Origin: Marinobacter sp. LA51
GTDB taxonomy: Bacteria; Pseudomonadota; Gammaproteobacteria; Pseudomonadales; Oleiphilaceae
Reading direction: 5' to 3'
Length of the DNA stretch: 64,000 nt
Assembly: GCF_030297175.1 (NCBI RefSeq)
Contig: NZ_AP028070.1
Location: forward strand, 1,302,001-1,366,000
Shown: positions 27,448 through 36,969 of the stretch, piece after piece
Position numbering within the stretch: the stretch's first letter is position 1
How the letters are laid out: every line of letters begins with the position of its first letter
The notes under the pieces: model-generated
What the model was told of the DNA's origin: nothing
The model's input: the letters and a program-made list of their open reading frames with translations, nothing else
The model's database searches: none
Position numbers and translations under genes: made by a program

Positions 27448-28797
27448 ATGCAAATAATCGAAACCATTTTGGCGCTTGCGCTGACCCTGGGCATTCTCGT
27501 CACATTGCACGAGTACGGCCATTTCTGGGTTGCCCGCCGTTGTGGCGTCAAAGTGCTCCGATTCTCGGTGGGGTTTGGTAAGCCGCTATTTTCCTGGTAC
27601 GACCGTCATGGCACGGAGTTCGCGGTTGCGGCGATTCCCCTGGGTGGCTACGTCAAGATGCTGGATGCGCGTGAAGGCCCAGTTCCGGCAGAGCTGAAGG
27701 ATCAGGCCTTCACGTCCAAATCACCGTCCCAGCGCATTGCCATTGCCGCCGCTGGCCCCGTGGCCAATTTCCTGTTCGCCCTGGCCGCGTACTGGTTGCT
27801 GGGTGTTGTCGGGGTCACCTCGGTCGCTCCCATTGTGGGCGACGTCGCCCCGGATACCGTGGCGGAACAGATGGGCCTGCGCGAAGGCATGGAGCTGCAC
27901 GCGGTGGATGGTCATCGGGTTTCGTCCTGGCGCGATGTAAACATGCGCCTGCTGGAGCGAGCCGGTGAGCGTGGCAACATTGCCATGGAGGTCACCGACA
28001 ATGGCGCGCGAGGAACCATCGCGGGTGAGCTGGGTGGTTGGCGCCTGAGCGAGCAATCTCCGAATCCTTTGGCTGAATTCGGGATTACGCCCTGGCGGCC
28101 TGACATCCCGCCGGTACTTGGACAGATCTCAGAAGGCGGCCGTGCTCAGCAGGCTGGCTTGCAAACCGGCGATCAGGTGTTGGCCGTAGATGGTGAGCCG
28201 GTGGCGAACTGGTTTGATCTGGTGGGCTTCATTCAGAAAGCGCCAGAACAAACCCTGACCCTGACCATTCTGCGCGACGGTGCCGAACGCACGATTCAGA
28301 TAACACCGAAAGCAAAAGCCGTTGAGGGTAGTGAGGCCATTGGGTTTGTTGGAGCCGGTGTTCAGCCCGTGTCCTGGCCCGAGGAAGCGCTGCGGGAAGT
28401 CAGTTATGGCCCGCTGGCAGCGATTCCCCACGCGGTGAATGAAACTTGGGCAGATACAAGGCTGACCCTCGTTGCTATCAAGAAAATGGTGACCGGGCTG
28501 CTGTCACCGACCAATCTGAGTGGTCCGATCACCATTGCCCGGGTTGCAGAAGCCAGCGTGAGTTCGGGTTTCGAAGATTTTGTCCGGTTTTTGGCCTATC
28601 TCAGCATCAGCCTCGGCGTCCTTAATTTGTTGCCAGTGCCCATTCTCGATGGTGGGCATATCGTTTATTACACCATCGAAGCCATCCGGGGGCGGCCGCT
28701 TTCTGACCAGGCCCAGGCACTCGGATTACGGATTGGTATGGCATTGATTCTTACATTAATGGTGTTTGCTCTTTACAACGACCTGATGCGGTTGTGA
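27448..28797 (+). CDS. rseP: Site-2 protease RseP
   Basis: 449 residues, an intramembrane zinc metalloprotease that cleaves RseA to release sigma-E. The first transmembrane helix carries the zinc motif HEYGH near residues 22-26 (VTLHEYGHFWVARR). Two tandem periplasmic PDZ domains occupy about 105-290 (second with GLQTGDQVLAVDGEPV). The C-terminal LPVPILDGGHIVYY near 390 supplies the third zinc ligand Asp. Length equals E. coli RseP (450). The position between dxr and bamA is conserved and links envelope-stress sensing with outer-membrane assembly. Confidence 0.97.
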   Translation: MQIIETILALALTLGILVTLHEYGHFWVARRCGVKVLRFSVGFGKPLFSWYDRHGTEFAVAAIPLGGYVKMLDAREGPVPAELKDQAFTSKSPSQRIAIAAAGPVANFLFALAAYWLLGVVGVTSVAPIVGDVAPDTVAEQMGLREGMELHAVDGHRVSSWRDVNMRLLERAGERGNIAMEVTDNGARGTIAGELGGWRLSEQSPNPLAEFGITPWRPDIPPVLGQISEGGRAQQAGLQTGDQVLAVDGEPVANWFDLVGFIQKAPEQTLTLTILRDGAERTIQITPKAKAVEGSEAIGFVGAGVQPVSWPEEALREVSYGPLAAIPHAVNETWADTRLTLVAIKKMVTGLLSPTNLSGPITIARVAEASVSSGFEDFVRFLAYLSISLGVLNLLPVPILDGGHIVYYTIEAIRGRPLSDQAQALGLRIGMALILTLMVFALYNDLMRL

Positions 28798-28841
28798 GAA
28801 TTGCGAGCTCTTTACGCGCATTAACCAGGCGAAATATTTGA

Positions 28842-31160
28842 ATGAGACGTTCTCTTCTAGGTGTAGCCATTGGCCTCGCTGTAGCCGCGACTGGCATAAA
28901 TACAGCCACGGCAGACGAATTTACGGTTGCGGATATTGAGGTTGAGGGCCTGCAAAGGGTATCTGCCGGTACGGTATTTTCATCCTTCCCAGTAAACATT
29001 GGTGAGCAGGTCGATCCCTCCGAGCTGGCCGATGCCATCAAATCCCTGTTCCGGACCGGTCTCTTTACCGATATTGAAGCCAGCCGCGATGCCGGAGTTC
29101 TGATTCTGACCGTTCGGGAACGTCCCTCCATCAGCTCCATTGAGATTGAGGGTAACAAGAACATCGAGACTGAAATGCTGATGGACGCGCTTTCGGGCGC
29201 GGGATTGCAGGAAGGCCAGGTGTTCCGCCGAGCGACATTGGAGCGGCTGGAGCTGGAAATTCTCCGTTCCTATATCGCCCAGGGCCGCTACAACGCCCGC
29301 GTCAAGGCGACCGCAGAAGACCAGCCACGAAACCGTGTTGCTATTCGCCTGGAGATCAATGAGGGCACGGTAGCTGCCATCCACCATATCAATATCGTGG
29401 GTAACGAGGAGTTCAAGGACGAGGAGTTACTCGGGCTGTTCGAACTCCAGACCAGCACCTGGTGGAACTCTCTTACCAACTCCGACAAATACGCTCGTGA
29501 GCGCCTGAGTGGTGACCTTGAGTCGCTGCGGTCGTTCTATCTGGATCGCGGCTACCTGGATTTCAACGTTGAATCGAGCCAGGTTTCCATCTCTCCGGAT
29601 AAGCAGCAGGTATTTATTGCCATCGCGCTCAACGAGGGGCCTCAGTACACCATCTCCGAAATCAACCTGCGCGGCGACCTGATCGTCGGTGAAGAGGAAC
29701 TGCGAAAGCTGATTCCGGTGGAAGAGGGTGATGTTTTCTCCCGTGCCCGCATGACCGCGATCTCCGAGGCACTGGCTTTCCGGCTGGGTCGTGAGGGTTA
29801 TGCCTTCGCCAACGTCAATGCTGTGCCCGAGCCGGGCGAAGACAATACCGCTGCGGTGACCTTCTTTGTTGAGCCCGGCAAGCGTGCTTACGTTCGCCGG
29901 GTGAAGTTCGATGGCAACGTTTCGACCCGGGACGATGTCCTGCGCCAGGAGATGACGCAGATGGAAGGGGGCATTGCTTCCTCCGATCGAATTGAATTTT
30001 CCAAGACCAAGCTCGAACGTTTGGGCTTCTTTAAAGCAGTGGAAGTTGAAACCGTTCCGGTTCCCGGCACCGACGATTTGGTGGATGTGAACTACAGTGT
30101 CGAAGAACAGCCCACGGGCAGCCTTTCTGCGTCCGTTGGTTTTTCCCAGGATTCGGGGGTTATCCTTGGTGCTAATGTCTCTGAGAACAACTTCTTCGGT
30201 ACCGGTAAGCGAGTCTCGTTTGGCGTCAACGTCAGTGACTCAGTGAAAAGCGCCAATGTGTCTTACCTGGACCCGTACTACACGGTGGACGGTGTGAGCC
30301 GTGGCTTCAGTCTGTTCGCCCGTGAGACCGACTACGAAGACGAGGACATCTCCTCGTACCTGCTGGATGAATACGGTGGCCGGGTTACCTTCGGTTATCC
30401 TACGGATAGCATAACCCGTCTGAACTTTGGACTGGGCTACACCCAGTCCAACATCAAGGCCGGTACCTTCACGTCCCAGGAAGTGAATAATTTCATTGAT
30501 GAGGAAGGTGACTCCTTTAATAACTACTTCCTGTTCGGTAGCTGGCGTCGAAGCACCCTGAACCGGGGTGTCCTGCCAACCGATGGCTACAGCCATTCAG
30601 TGTCACTCGATGTGGCGGTTCCGGGTAGCGACCTTACGTTCTACAAGGTAAGTCATAAGACTGATTTTTATCAGCCGATCACCGATTCCGGTAACTGGAT
30701 TTTCCGGGCCCGCTCAGACATCGGCTACGGCGATGGCTATGGCGATCGCACCCAGATGCCGTTTTACGAGCACTTTTACGCCGGTGGTTATGGTTCCGTC
30801 CGGGGTTACGAGGCCAACTCCCTGGGGCCGCTGGCCACCAACAGCCCCAACGATTTGTCGGACCCAGATCCGTTCGGTGGTAATGTGCTGACCGAGGGTA
30901 GCCTTGAATTGATTTTCCCGACACCGTTTGCCGGTGACAGTCGCTCGATGCGGACCGCGTTCTTCGTGGATGCAGGGCAGGTGTTTGATACTGACCGTGA
31001 TTTTGAGCCCGAGCTTGACGAAGTGCGGCTGTCCGCTGGTGTCGGTTTCCAGTGGATTACCGCCGTCGGCCCGCTGGCTTTCAGTCTGGCGAAGCCACTG
31101 AACGACAAAGCTGGTGATGAAACCCAGGTCTTCCAGTTCTCGCTGGGCCAGACTTTCTGA
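28842..31160 (+). CDS. bamA: Outer-membrane protein assembly factor BamA
   Basis: 772 residues. The signal peptide ends near residue 25 (VAATGINTATA before DEF). Five POTRA domains span about 25-420. A 16-strand Omp85 barrel follows, including the lid-lock region with the conserved VRGY in GGYGSVRGYEANSLGP near 645-660, and ends in Phe (FSLGQTF), the outer-membrane sorting residue. It is the core insertase of the BAM complex. It is slightly shorter than the E. coli protein (810), mainly in the barrel loops. It lies between rseP and skp, as usual. Confidence 0.97.
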   Translation: MRRSLLGVAIGLAVAATGINTATADEFTVADIEVEGLQRVSAGTVFSSFPVNIGEQVDPSELADAIKSLFRTGLFTDIEASRDAGVLILTVRERPSISSIEIEGNKNIETEMLMDALSGAGLQEGQVFRRATLERLELEILRSYIAQGRYNARVKATAEDQPRNRVAIRLEINEGTVAAIHHINIVGNEEFKDEELLGLFELQTSTWWNSLTNSDKYARERLSGDLESLRSFYLDRGYLDFNVESSQVSISPDKQQVFIAIALNEGPQYTISEINLRGDLIVGEEELRKLIPVEEGDVFSRARMTAISEALAFRLGREGYAFANVNAVPEPGEDNTAAVTFFVEPGKRAYVRRVKFDGNVSTRDDVLRQEMTQMEGGIASSDRIEFSKTKLERLGFFKAVEVETVPVPGTDDLVDVNYSVEEQPTGSLSASVGFSQDSGVILGANVSENNFFGTGKRVSFGVNVSDSVKSANVSYLDPYYTVDGVSRGFSLFARETDYEDEDISSYLLDEYGGRVTFGYPTDSITRLNFGLGYTQSNIKAGTFTSQEVNNFIDEEGDSFNNYFLFGSWRRSTLNRGVLPTDGYSHSVSLDVAVPGSDLTFYKVSHKTDFYQPITDSGNWIFRARSDIGYGDGYGDRTQMPFYEHFYAGGYGSVRGYEANSLGPLATNSPNDLSDPDPFGGNVLTEGSLELIFPTPFAGDSRSMRTAFFVDAGQVFDTDRDFEPELDEVRLSAGVGFQWITAVGPLAFSLAKPLNDKAGDETQVFQFSLGQTF

Positions 31161-31206
31161 CGAATGTAGAGCGTAAAAACAACGGATTAAACGTAGGAGA
31201 AACCCA

Positions 31207-31704
31207 ATGTTCCGAATTTTCATGATGATTGCAGCGGCCCTGATGGTGCTATCGTTTCCGGCGATGGCCGAGACCCGCATCGGCGTCGTTGACCTGCGCC
31301 AGGCACTGTTCTCGTCCAACGATGCCAAGAGCTTCAGTGAGTCACTGCAGAAGGACTTTGCTGCTGACGAAGCCAAAGTACGTGAAGTGCAGGAAGAAGC
31401 TCGTAAGCTCAAAGAGCGTCTGGAAAAAGATGGCGCCATGATGAACGAAAGCGAGCGCAGCAAGCTGACTGGCGAATTTCAGGAAAAGGTGAAGGAATTC
31501 AACTTCCTGAAGCAGCGTCTTGATAGTGCCGTCGCACAGCGTAAGCAAGCATTCCTTGAGCAGGCCCGCCCGGAAGTCGATCTCGCTGTGGAAGAGTTGC
31601 TTGAAGAGAACGATCTCGACATTATCCTGCCCAGCGAAGCGGTGGTTTATGTGAAGCCGGAGATGAATCTGACCCCGCAGCTGCTTGAGAAGCTGAACCG
31701 TTAA
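31207..31704 (+). CDS. skp: Periplasmic chaperone Skp/OmpH
   Basis: 165 residues. A signal peptide (MFRIFMMIAAALMVLSFPAMA before ETR, split here as about 21 residues) is followed by an OmpH-family fold: IGVVDLRQALFSSNDAKS at the trimer core, a long charged coiled-coil tentacle (about 55-120, rich in Lys/Glu) and a closing beta strand DIILPSEAVVYV. It binds unfolded outer-membrane proteins and hands them to BamA, encoded 46 bp upstream. AGGAGA lies 7 bases before the ATG. Confidence 0.95.
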   Translation: MFRIFMMIAAALMVLSFPAMAETRIGVVDLRQALFSSNDAKSFSESLQKDFAADEAKVREVQEEARKLKERLEKDGAMMNESERSKLTGEFQEKVKEFNFLKQRLDSAVAQRKQAFLEQARPEVDLAVEELLEENDLDIILPSEAVVYVKPEMNLTPQLLEKLNR

Positions 31705-31746
31705 GTTCCAAGCGGCTGTCCCCGGACTGTTTTTAGGGAGCGAGTG

Positions 31747-32772
31747 ATGACAAAGAAGTCCTTCCGGCTCGGCGAAATCGCCACGGCGTTGGGCGCCGAA
31801 CTCAAGGGTGATCCAGACCTTGAGGTGACCGGGCTCGCCACGTTGCAGGCAGCGACACCGGGTCAGATCAGTTTTCTGGCGAACCCGTCCTATGCCAAGT
31901 ACCTGGCGAATACCCAGGCGTCGGCTGTGATCATGTCTCCGGCAGCCGCCGGCGACTCTGAAACCAATGTACTGTTACTCGATAATCCCTATCTTGGCTA
32001 CGCTCGTCTGAGTCACTGGTTTGATCCAGAGCCCGTTGCCCAGCCAGGCATTCACCCGGCGGCCGTCGTGGACCCGGATGCCCGCGTGGCGGACACCGCT
32101 TCGATTGGCCCCAACGTGGTGATCGAGGCCGGCGTTGTAGTTGGCGAGCAGGTTGTGATTGGCGCCGGCTCAGTCATTGGTGCCCGATCCCAAATTGGGG
32201 CCGGCGCAGTGATCCGGCCGCGCGTGACCCTGGCCCACGATGTGGTTCTGGGACAGCGTTGTCACATCTTGAGCGGCGCTGTGATTGGATCGGATGGATT
32301 TGGATTTGCCAACGAGAAAGGCGTCTGGCAACGGATTGCCCAGCTAGGCCGGGTGGTATTGGGTGATGATGTGGAAGTCGGTGCAAACACCACCATCGAC
32401 CGAGGCGCGCTTGACGATACTCTGATCGGAGACGGCGTGAAGCTCGACAACCTGATTCAGATCGCGCACAACGTGCAAATTGGTGATCACAGTGCCATGG
32501 CTGCCATGGTCGGTATCGCGGGCAGTACGCGTATTGGTCGCCACTGTGTGTTTGGCGGCGCCTCCGGCGTTGCGGGTCACCTGGAAATCGCGGACCAGGT
32601 GCATTTGACCGGGATGACCCTGGTGACTGGCGATATCCGGGAACCGGGCGTGTATTCCTCGGGCACCAGTGCGGATACCAACCGGCAGTGGCGCAAGAAT
32701 GCCGTTCGATTCCGGCAGCTGGACGATCTGGCGCGACGAATTAGAGACCTGGAAAAGAAAACAAAGGGCTGA
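31747..32772 (+). CDS. lpxD: UDP-3-O-(3-hydroxyacyl)glucosamine N-acyltransferase
   Basis: 341 residues from the ATG at 31747 (GGGAG 6 bases upstream; the GTG at 31744 is too close to it). It adds the second acyl chain, from acyl-ACP, in lipid A synthesis. It has an N-terminal uridine-binding domain ([26 protein letters not shown]). A hexapeptide-repeat beta-helix covers about 110-310, with the catalytic His near 240 in [15 protein letters not shown]-terminal helix ends LEKKTKG. It is followed after 11 bp by fabZ. Confidence 0.97.
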   Translation: MTKKSFRLGEIATALGAELKGDPDLEVTGLATLQAATPGQISFLANPSYAKYLANTQASAVIMSPAAAGDSETNVLLLDNPYLGYARLSHWFDPEPVAQPGIHPAAVVDPDARVADTASIGPNVVIEAGVVVGEQVVIGAGSVIGARSQIGAGAVIRPRVTLAHDVVLGQRCHILSGAVIGSDGFGFANEKGVWQRIAQLGRVVLGDDVEVGANTTIDRGALDDTLIGDGVKLDNLIQIAHNVQIGDHSAMAAMVGIAGSTRIGRHCVFGGASGVAGHLEIADQVHLTGMTLVTGDIREPGVYSSGTSADTNRQWRKNAVRFRQLDDLARRIRDLEKKTKG

Positions 32773-32783
32773 GGCCAAGCAAG

Positions 32784-33221
32784 ATGATGGGAATAGACGA
32801 AATTCTGGAATACCTGCCGCATCGCTATCCGTTCCTGCTAGTGGACCGGGTTACCGAAGTGGAGAAAGGGAAATCGATCAAGGGTTATAAAAACGTCTCA
32901 GTCAACGAGCCCTTCTTTCAGGGCCACTTCCCCAATAACCCAATCATGCCAGGTGTGCTGATCATTGAGGCCATGGCGCAGCTTTCCGGGATTCTTGGAT
33001 TTGTGACCGTGGGACGGAAACCCGCAGACGGCGTGGTACAATATTTAGCTGGATCCAGTAAGGCACGCTTCAAGCGTCCTGTGTTGCCGGGAGACCAACT
33101 CTGCATGGAGTCAGAGCTGATTACCGGCAAGCGTGGCATCTACAAATTCGAATGTCGGGCACTAGTCGACGGTGACGTCGTGTGCGTGGCAGAGATTCTG
33201 ACCGCTGAGAGAGAAGTTTGA
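32784..33221 (+). CDS. fabZ: 3-hydroxyacyl-ACP dehydratase FabZ
   Basis: 145 residues, hot-dog fold. [17 protein letters not shown] opens the protein. The catalytic His is in [16 protein letters not shown] near residue 46, and the catalytic Glu in [10 protein letters not shown] near 60. It dehydrates 3-hydroxyacyl-ACPs. Because the same 3-hydroxyacyl-ACPs feed LpxA and LpxD, its place between those genes balances lipid A and phospholipid synthesis. Adjacent ATG codons at 32784 and 32787 are both possible starts. Its stop overlaps the lpxA start (TGATG). Confidence 0.97.
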   Translation: MMGIDEILEYLPHRYPFLLVDRVTEVEKGKSIKGYKNVSVNEPFFQGHFPNNPIMPGVLIIEAMAQLSGILGFVTVGRKPADGVVQYLAGSSKARFKRPVLPGDQLCMESELITGKRGIYKFECRALVDGDVVCVAEILTAEREV

Positions 33222-34012
33222 TGGCGACAAGTGACTGGTCGGGTATTCATCCTCAAGCGATTGTAGACCCATCAGCCAAACTCGCGGACAACGTGACCGT
33301 TGGCCCGTGGAGCTATATAGGGCCCGGCGTTGAAATCGGAGAAGGCACTGAAATACTGTCCCACGTAGTTGTTAAGGGTCCGACAGTGATCGGTCGCAAC
33401 AACCGGATTTTCCAGTTCTCCAGTATCGGAGAGGAATGTCAGGACAAGAAGTACGCCGGTGAACCGACGACGCTGACGATTGGTGATAACAACGTCATTC
33501 GTGAGAATTGCACCATTCATCGGGGCACGATCCAGGATCGTGGCGAAACCCGAATCGGCAGCGGCAATCTCCTGATGGCCTACGTGCACGTTGCTCACGA
33601 CTGTGTGGTGGGTGATAACGCTATTCTGGCCAACTGCGCGACTCTGGCGGGCCACGTGAACGTGGGTGACTTCGCTATTCTGGGCGGTGGCACCATGGTG
33701 CATCAGTTCTGCCACATCGGCCCGCACAGTATGGCGGCTGGTGGTAGCATTGTGCTCAAGGACATTCCTGCCTACGTTATGGCCAGCGGACAGTCCGCCG
33801 AGCCCCATGGCATGAACGTGGAAGGACTGAAACGTCGTGGGTTCAGCAAGGAGGTTCTGCTGACTCTGCGCCGGGCTTACAAGGTGATCTATCGCCAGGG
33901 ACTCACTACCGAGCAGGCGGTGGAAGAGTTGAGCAAAGCCTATTCGGACATTCCCGAGATACTTCCTCTCATCGACTCCCTCCGTGGAGCGCACCGCGGC
34001 ATCATACGCTAA
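33221..34012 (+). CDS. lpxA: UDP-N-acetylglucosamine O-acyltransferase
   Basis: 263 residues from the ATG at 33221, which shares one base with the fabZ stop. LpxA attaches a 3-hydroxyacyl chain to the 3-OH of UDP-GlcNAc, the first lipid A step. Left-handed beta-helix repeats run from IHPQAIVDPSAKLADNVTVG to about residue 190. The catalytic His is near 124 in YVHVAHDCVVGDNA. GLKRRGFSKEVLLTLRRAYK begins the helical C-terminal domain. Length matches E. coli (262). Confidence 0.97.
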   Translation: MATSDWSGIHPQAIVDPSAKLADNVTVGPWSYIGPGVEIGEGTEILSHVVVKGPTVIGRNNRIFQFSSIGEECQDKKYAGEPTTLTIGDNNVIRENCTIHRGTIQDRGETRIGSGNLLMAYVHVAHDCVVGDNAILANCATLAGHVNVGDFAILGGGTMVHQFCHIGPHSMAAGGSIVLKDIPAYVMASGQSAEPHGMNVEGLKRRGFSKEVLLTLRRAYKVIYRQGLTTEQAVEELSKAYSDIPEILPLIDSLRGAHRGIIR

Positions 34013-34033
34013 TCTGGCGGGAGCCTGCTGGTG

Positions 34034-35218
34034 ATGGACCATCCTACGCAGTGCGCGGTTGTCAGCAACCGCGCTATTACATTCGGAATCATTGCCGGTG
34101 AGGCTTCCGGCGATATTCTGGGTGCTGGTTTAATCCGCTCTCTTCGTGCTCGCTACCCCAAGGCCCGGTTCGTCGGCATTGGCGGCGACGACATGATCGC
34201 CGAAGGCTTTCACTCCCTGGTGCCCATGGAACGGCTTTCCGTCATGGGGCTGGTTGAAGTGCTGGGCCGTATCCGAGAGCTGTTCCAGATTCGAGCTCGC
34301 TTGCTGGAGTATTTCTTTACCACACCGCCGGACGTGGTGATCGGTATCGATTCCCCGGACTTTACCCTTGCTATCGAACGCCGCTGCCGTGATGCGGGCA
34401 TTCCGTCTGTTCATTATGTCAGTCCTTCGGTCTGGGCGTGGCGCCAGAAGCGCATCTTCAAGATTGCCAAGTCCGTTAATCTGATGCTGACACTGTTTCC
34501 GTTTGAAGCTCGTTTCTACGAAGAGCATCAGGTGCCTGTGGCGTTTGTCGGGCACCCGTTGGCCGATCGGATACCGATGGTTCCGGAAACGGGAAAGGCT
34601 CGCCAGGAACTGGGGCTGGATGATCAGGCGCCGTTGCTGGCTGTGCTACCCGGAAGCAGGGCTGGTGAGGTGGAGCGTCTGGGTACCCTGTTCCTTGAAG
34701 CCGCGCGTTGGATCCAGGAAAAGCGGCCGGATCTGCAACTGGTGATCCCCTGTGTCAATCGAGATCGGGAGCGGCAGGTGCGGGACCTGGTAGATGCACT
34801 GGAAGTGAAGCTGCAGGTAACCATTGTCCGAGGTCGTTCACGGGAGGTGATGGCGGCGTCCGATGTGGTCCTGTTGGCCTCTGGTACCGCTACTCTGGAG
34901 GCGATGTTGCTGAAAAAGCCGATGGTGGTTGGATATCGGCTGAGCGATTTCAGCTACGCGTTGCTGTCCCGATTAGTGAAAATTCCCCATGTTGCGTTAC
35001 CGAACCTGTTGGCGAAAAAGGCGTTGGTTCCCGAATTGTTGCAGGCCGACGCCAGCCCTGAATCCCTGGGCGCGGCCGTACTCGAACGTCTGGAAAATGA
35101 GAGTGAACGTCAGCGGCTAGTCGATGCCTTTACCGAGTTGCACCACACCCTCAGACAAGATGCGGATGAAAAGGCCGCGCAGGCGGTTTCAGAATTGCTG
35201 GAAGGAAGACGAGGTTAA
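34034..35218 (+). CDS. lpxB: Lipid-A-disaccharide synthase
   Basis: 394 residues from the ATG at 34034; a GTG three bases earlier is an alternative. GT19 glycosyltransferase at the inner-membrane surface that joins UDP-diacylglucosamine and lipid X. Signatures are [13 protein letters not shown] near 18-30, GIDSPDFTL near 100, [14 protein letters not shown] near 125-138, LPGSRAGEV near 200 and [10 protein letters not shown] near 282-291. The leader of about 15 residues before the family start is slightly long. It ends 2 bp before rnhB. Confidence 0.97.
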   Translation: MDHPTQCAVVSNRAITFGIIAGEASGDILGAGLIRSLRARYPKARFVGIGGDDMIAEGFHSLVPMERLSVMGLVEVLGRIRELFQIRARLLEYFFTTPPDVVIGIDSPDFTLAIERRCRDAGIPSVHYVSPSVWAWRQKRIFKIAKSVNLMLTLFPFEARFYEEHQVPVAFVGHPLADRIPMVPETGKARQELGLDDQAPLLAVLPGSRAGEVERLGTLFLEAARWIQEKRPDLQLVIPCVNRDRERQVRDLVDALEVKLQVTIVRGRSREVMAASDVVLLASGTATLEAMLLKKPMVVGYRLSDFSYALLSRLVKIPHVALPNLLAKKALVPELLQADASPESLGAAVLERLENESERQRLVDAFTELHHTLRQDADEKAAQAVSELLEGRRG

Positions 35219-35220
35219 TC

Positions 35221-35916
35221 ATGGCGCGTGTTGAGCTTCCGCCGTTCGAGTGCTCTTACCGGGGCTCCTTGTTGGCGGGTGTGGATGAAGTGGGACGCGG
35301 GCCATTGATCGGTGCAGTGGTTACCGCTGCGGTCATTCTGCATCCGGACCGGCCCATTGCCGGGCTTGCCGATTCCAAGAAGCTGACGGAGAAAAAGCGC
35401 AACGCTCTCTACGACGAGATTATGGCCAAGGCTGAGGCCTGGTGCATTGGTCGTTGCGAGGCTCATGAGGTTGATACGCTGAATATCTATCAAGCTACGA
35501 TGGTGGCCATGAAGCGTGCGGTTGAGGGCCTCGATGTTGAGCCGGAGTATGTGTTGGTGGACGGCAATCGCTGTCCGAACTGGCGCTGGCCCTCCGAACC
35601 GGTAGTGAAGGGCGATAGCCGGGTTGAGGCAATCAGTGCCGCATCGATCCTGGCCAAGGTGACGCGGGATCGGGAGATGGAGGTGTTGGAGCGGACGTAC
35701 CCGGGCTTTGGACTGGCCAAGCACAAGGGATACCCGACGCCCGTACATCTGGAGGCACTGAATCGCCTGGGCGCGACTCCTGAACATCGTCGCTCCTTCC
35801 GCCCGGTTCGTGAAGCCATTGACGCGGTTGGTCTTTGGCAGTCGCCTAGAACGACTGAGCGCGTGGGTACCGAAGACCTGTCCTTTCCAACTGATTTGTT
35901 TGAAAATAGTGATTGA
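35221..35916 (+). CDS. rnhB: Ribonuclease HII
   Basis: 231 residues. It cleaves RNA-DNA hybrids and removes single misincorporated ribonucleotides. Catalytic acidic residues are visible in [16 protein letters not shown] (Asp and Glu near 21-22) and VLVDGNRCP (Asp near 114). [15 protein letters not shown] and [14 protein letters not shown] are further RNase HII motifs. A non-conserved tail of about 30 residues follows [11 protein letters not shown]. In many relatives dnaE comes next; here a tRNA follows, and the tRNA promoter's -35 box overlaps the rnhB stop. Confidence 0.96.
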   Translation: MARVELPPFECSYRGSLLAGVDEVGRGPLIGAVVTAAVILHPDRPIAGLADSKKLTEKKRNALYDEIMAKAEAWCIGRCEAHEVDTLNIYQATMVAMKRAVEGLDVEPEYVLVDGNRCPNWRWPSEPVVKGDSRVEAISAASILAKVTRDREMEVLERTYPGFGLAKHKGYPTPVHLEALNRLGATPEHRRSFRPVREAIDAVGLWQSPRTTERVGTEDLSFPTDLFENSD

Positions 35917-35941
35917 CAGGGCGCCGTTAGCTCCCTATTAT
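35913..35941 (+). promoter_or_regulatory. Sigma-70 promoter of the initiator tRNA gene
   Basis: TTGACA at 35913-35918 and TATTAT at 35936-35941 are separated by 17 bp, a near-consensus promoter. The GC-rich discriminator ACGCGCACG follows, typical of stringently controlled stable RNA. The -35 overlaps the rnhB stop codon. Confidence 0.85.
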
Positions 35942-35987
35942 ACGCGCACGTTGATCGGGGGTTGCCCCGGTAAACAACCAGTTTTGA

Positions 35988-36064
<77 letters not shown>

Positions 36065-36070
36065 TTTTTT

Positions 36071-36100
36071 AAAGACGGATCAGTTTGCTGATCCGTCTTT
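36071..36100 (+). terminator. Rho-independent terminator after tRNA-fMet
   Basis: A 13-bp stem (AAAGACGGATCAG at 36071-36083 with CTGATCCGTCTTT at 36088-36100) has a TTTG loop and is followed by a run of T. It starts 7 bases after the CCA end. Confidence 0.95.
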
Positions 36101-36502
36101 TTTTTGTGCCCCGGAAAAGTCGAATTTCTTGGGTGCGGCCTGTTCACCTGTCTCGTCGTAGGCGCTCGCTGATCTTTTGCCGATTGTTTGACGCACTTTC
36201 TTAGCTTTGGTGATGGAAAGCTGGCGCAATTTTGGCGCCCCCTTCCAGTACCTTTCATAAAAACTCGTTCATCTGGCGTATTTCTGTGCCTGTTTTCTGT
36301 CTATTTTGTACGTGATAGTACTTACTTATTTGTCATTTTGGGCAAAAAATTGCCCAGAAAACAGTGTTATAAGCCCAATTATTACCTGGATCTGTCGAAA
36401 AATTGACCAATTTGTAATTAGGAAAACGACGTTTGTCACATTTAATATCGTCCTCGTTTTATACAATTTTACAAAATCGACGGAATAATGGTGGGTATAA
36501 GC
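36101..36502. other. AT-rich intergenic region without a supported gene
   Basis: About 400 bp between the tRNA terminator and the lipoprotein gene, more AT-rich than its surroundings. It holds a small hairpin (TGGGCAA 36339-36345 with TTGCCCA 36350-36356). TTGTCA at 36433 and TATACA at 36460 are too far apart (21 bp) for a confident promoter. Short open frames here have no ribosome sites or recognisable content. Confidence 0.5.
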
Positions 36503-36934
36503 ATGAAACGCGTCAGCAAAATGTCAACGGCATGGATCGCCGCGTTTTTGATGGGAGCTCTTTTAACAGGTTGTGGTGGCGGATCTTCCGGCTCAGGCAC
36601 TTCAAGCTCTGGCAGTTCGGGCTCGTCATCAGCGGGTGTCGGCGGGTCATCGGGCGTGCGTACGGCGGTGTTGAGCTGGAATGCACCTCTGACTCGCGTC
36701 AACGGTGAAAGCATTCCCATGGGTGAGCTGGACCGGTATGTGATCCGTTACGGCCAAGACAACGAGAACCTTACAGAAGAAGTAGTGGTAACCAATGCCC
36801 AGGCCCAGGCTGAGATGTCTTACGAAATCAGCGGGCTCGATAATGGTACCTGGTACTTTACCATTCAGGTTGAGGACACCAGCGGTCTCATTAGTGAGCC
36901 GTCAGACGTTGTTAGCAAATCTGTACAGTCTTAA
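36503..36934 (+). CDS. Small lipoprotein with fibronectin type III-like domain
   Basis: 143 residues from the ATG at 36503 (MKRVSKM...); an in-frame ATG at 36488 is also possible. A basic N-terminus and hydrophobic helix lead to the lipobox LLTGC (Cys near residue 26). A Gly/Ser low-complexity linker of about 30 residues follows, and then one FnIII-like domain (VLSWNAPLTRVNGES, YVIRYGQ, YEISGLDNGTWYFTIQVED). It is therefore anchored by lipidation, probably to the outer membrane, and displays an adhesion or binding module. Its function is unknown. It converges with the CHASE2 kinase gene 35 bp away, whose neighbour encodes a secreted protein that also has FnIII-like segments. Confidence 0.75.
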   Translation: MKRVSKMSTAWIAAFLMGALLTGCGGGSSGSGTSSSGSSGSSSAGVGGSSGVRTAVLSWNAPLTRVNGESIPMGELDRYVIRYGQDNENLTEEVVVTNAQAQAEMSYEISGLDNGTWYFTIQVEDTSGLISEPSDVVSKSVQS

Positions 36935-36969
36935 CCGCGATTTACCCGTCTGCCTGAAGGAGCGCTGTC

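Noticed and set aside
36188-36406. Short open frame in the AT-rich gap after the tRNA
   Set aside because: No ribosome site, composition typical of noncoding sequence, and no recognisable motif.
36433-36465. Sigma-70 promoter for the lipoprotein gene
   Set aside because: TTGTCA and TATACA are 21 bp apart, too far for a normal promoter.
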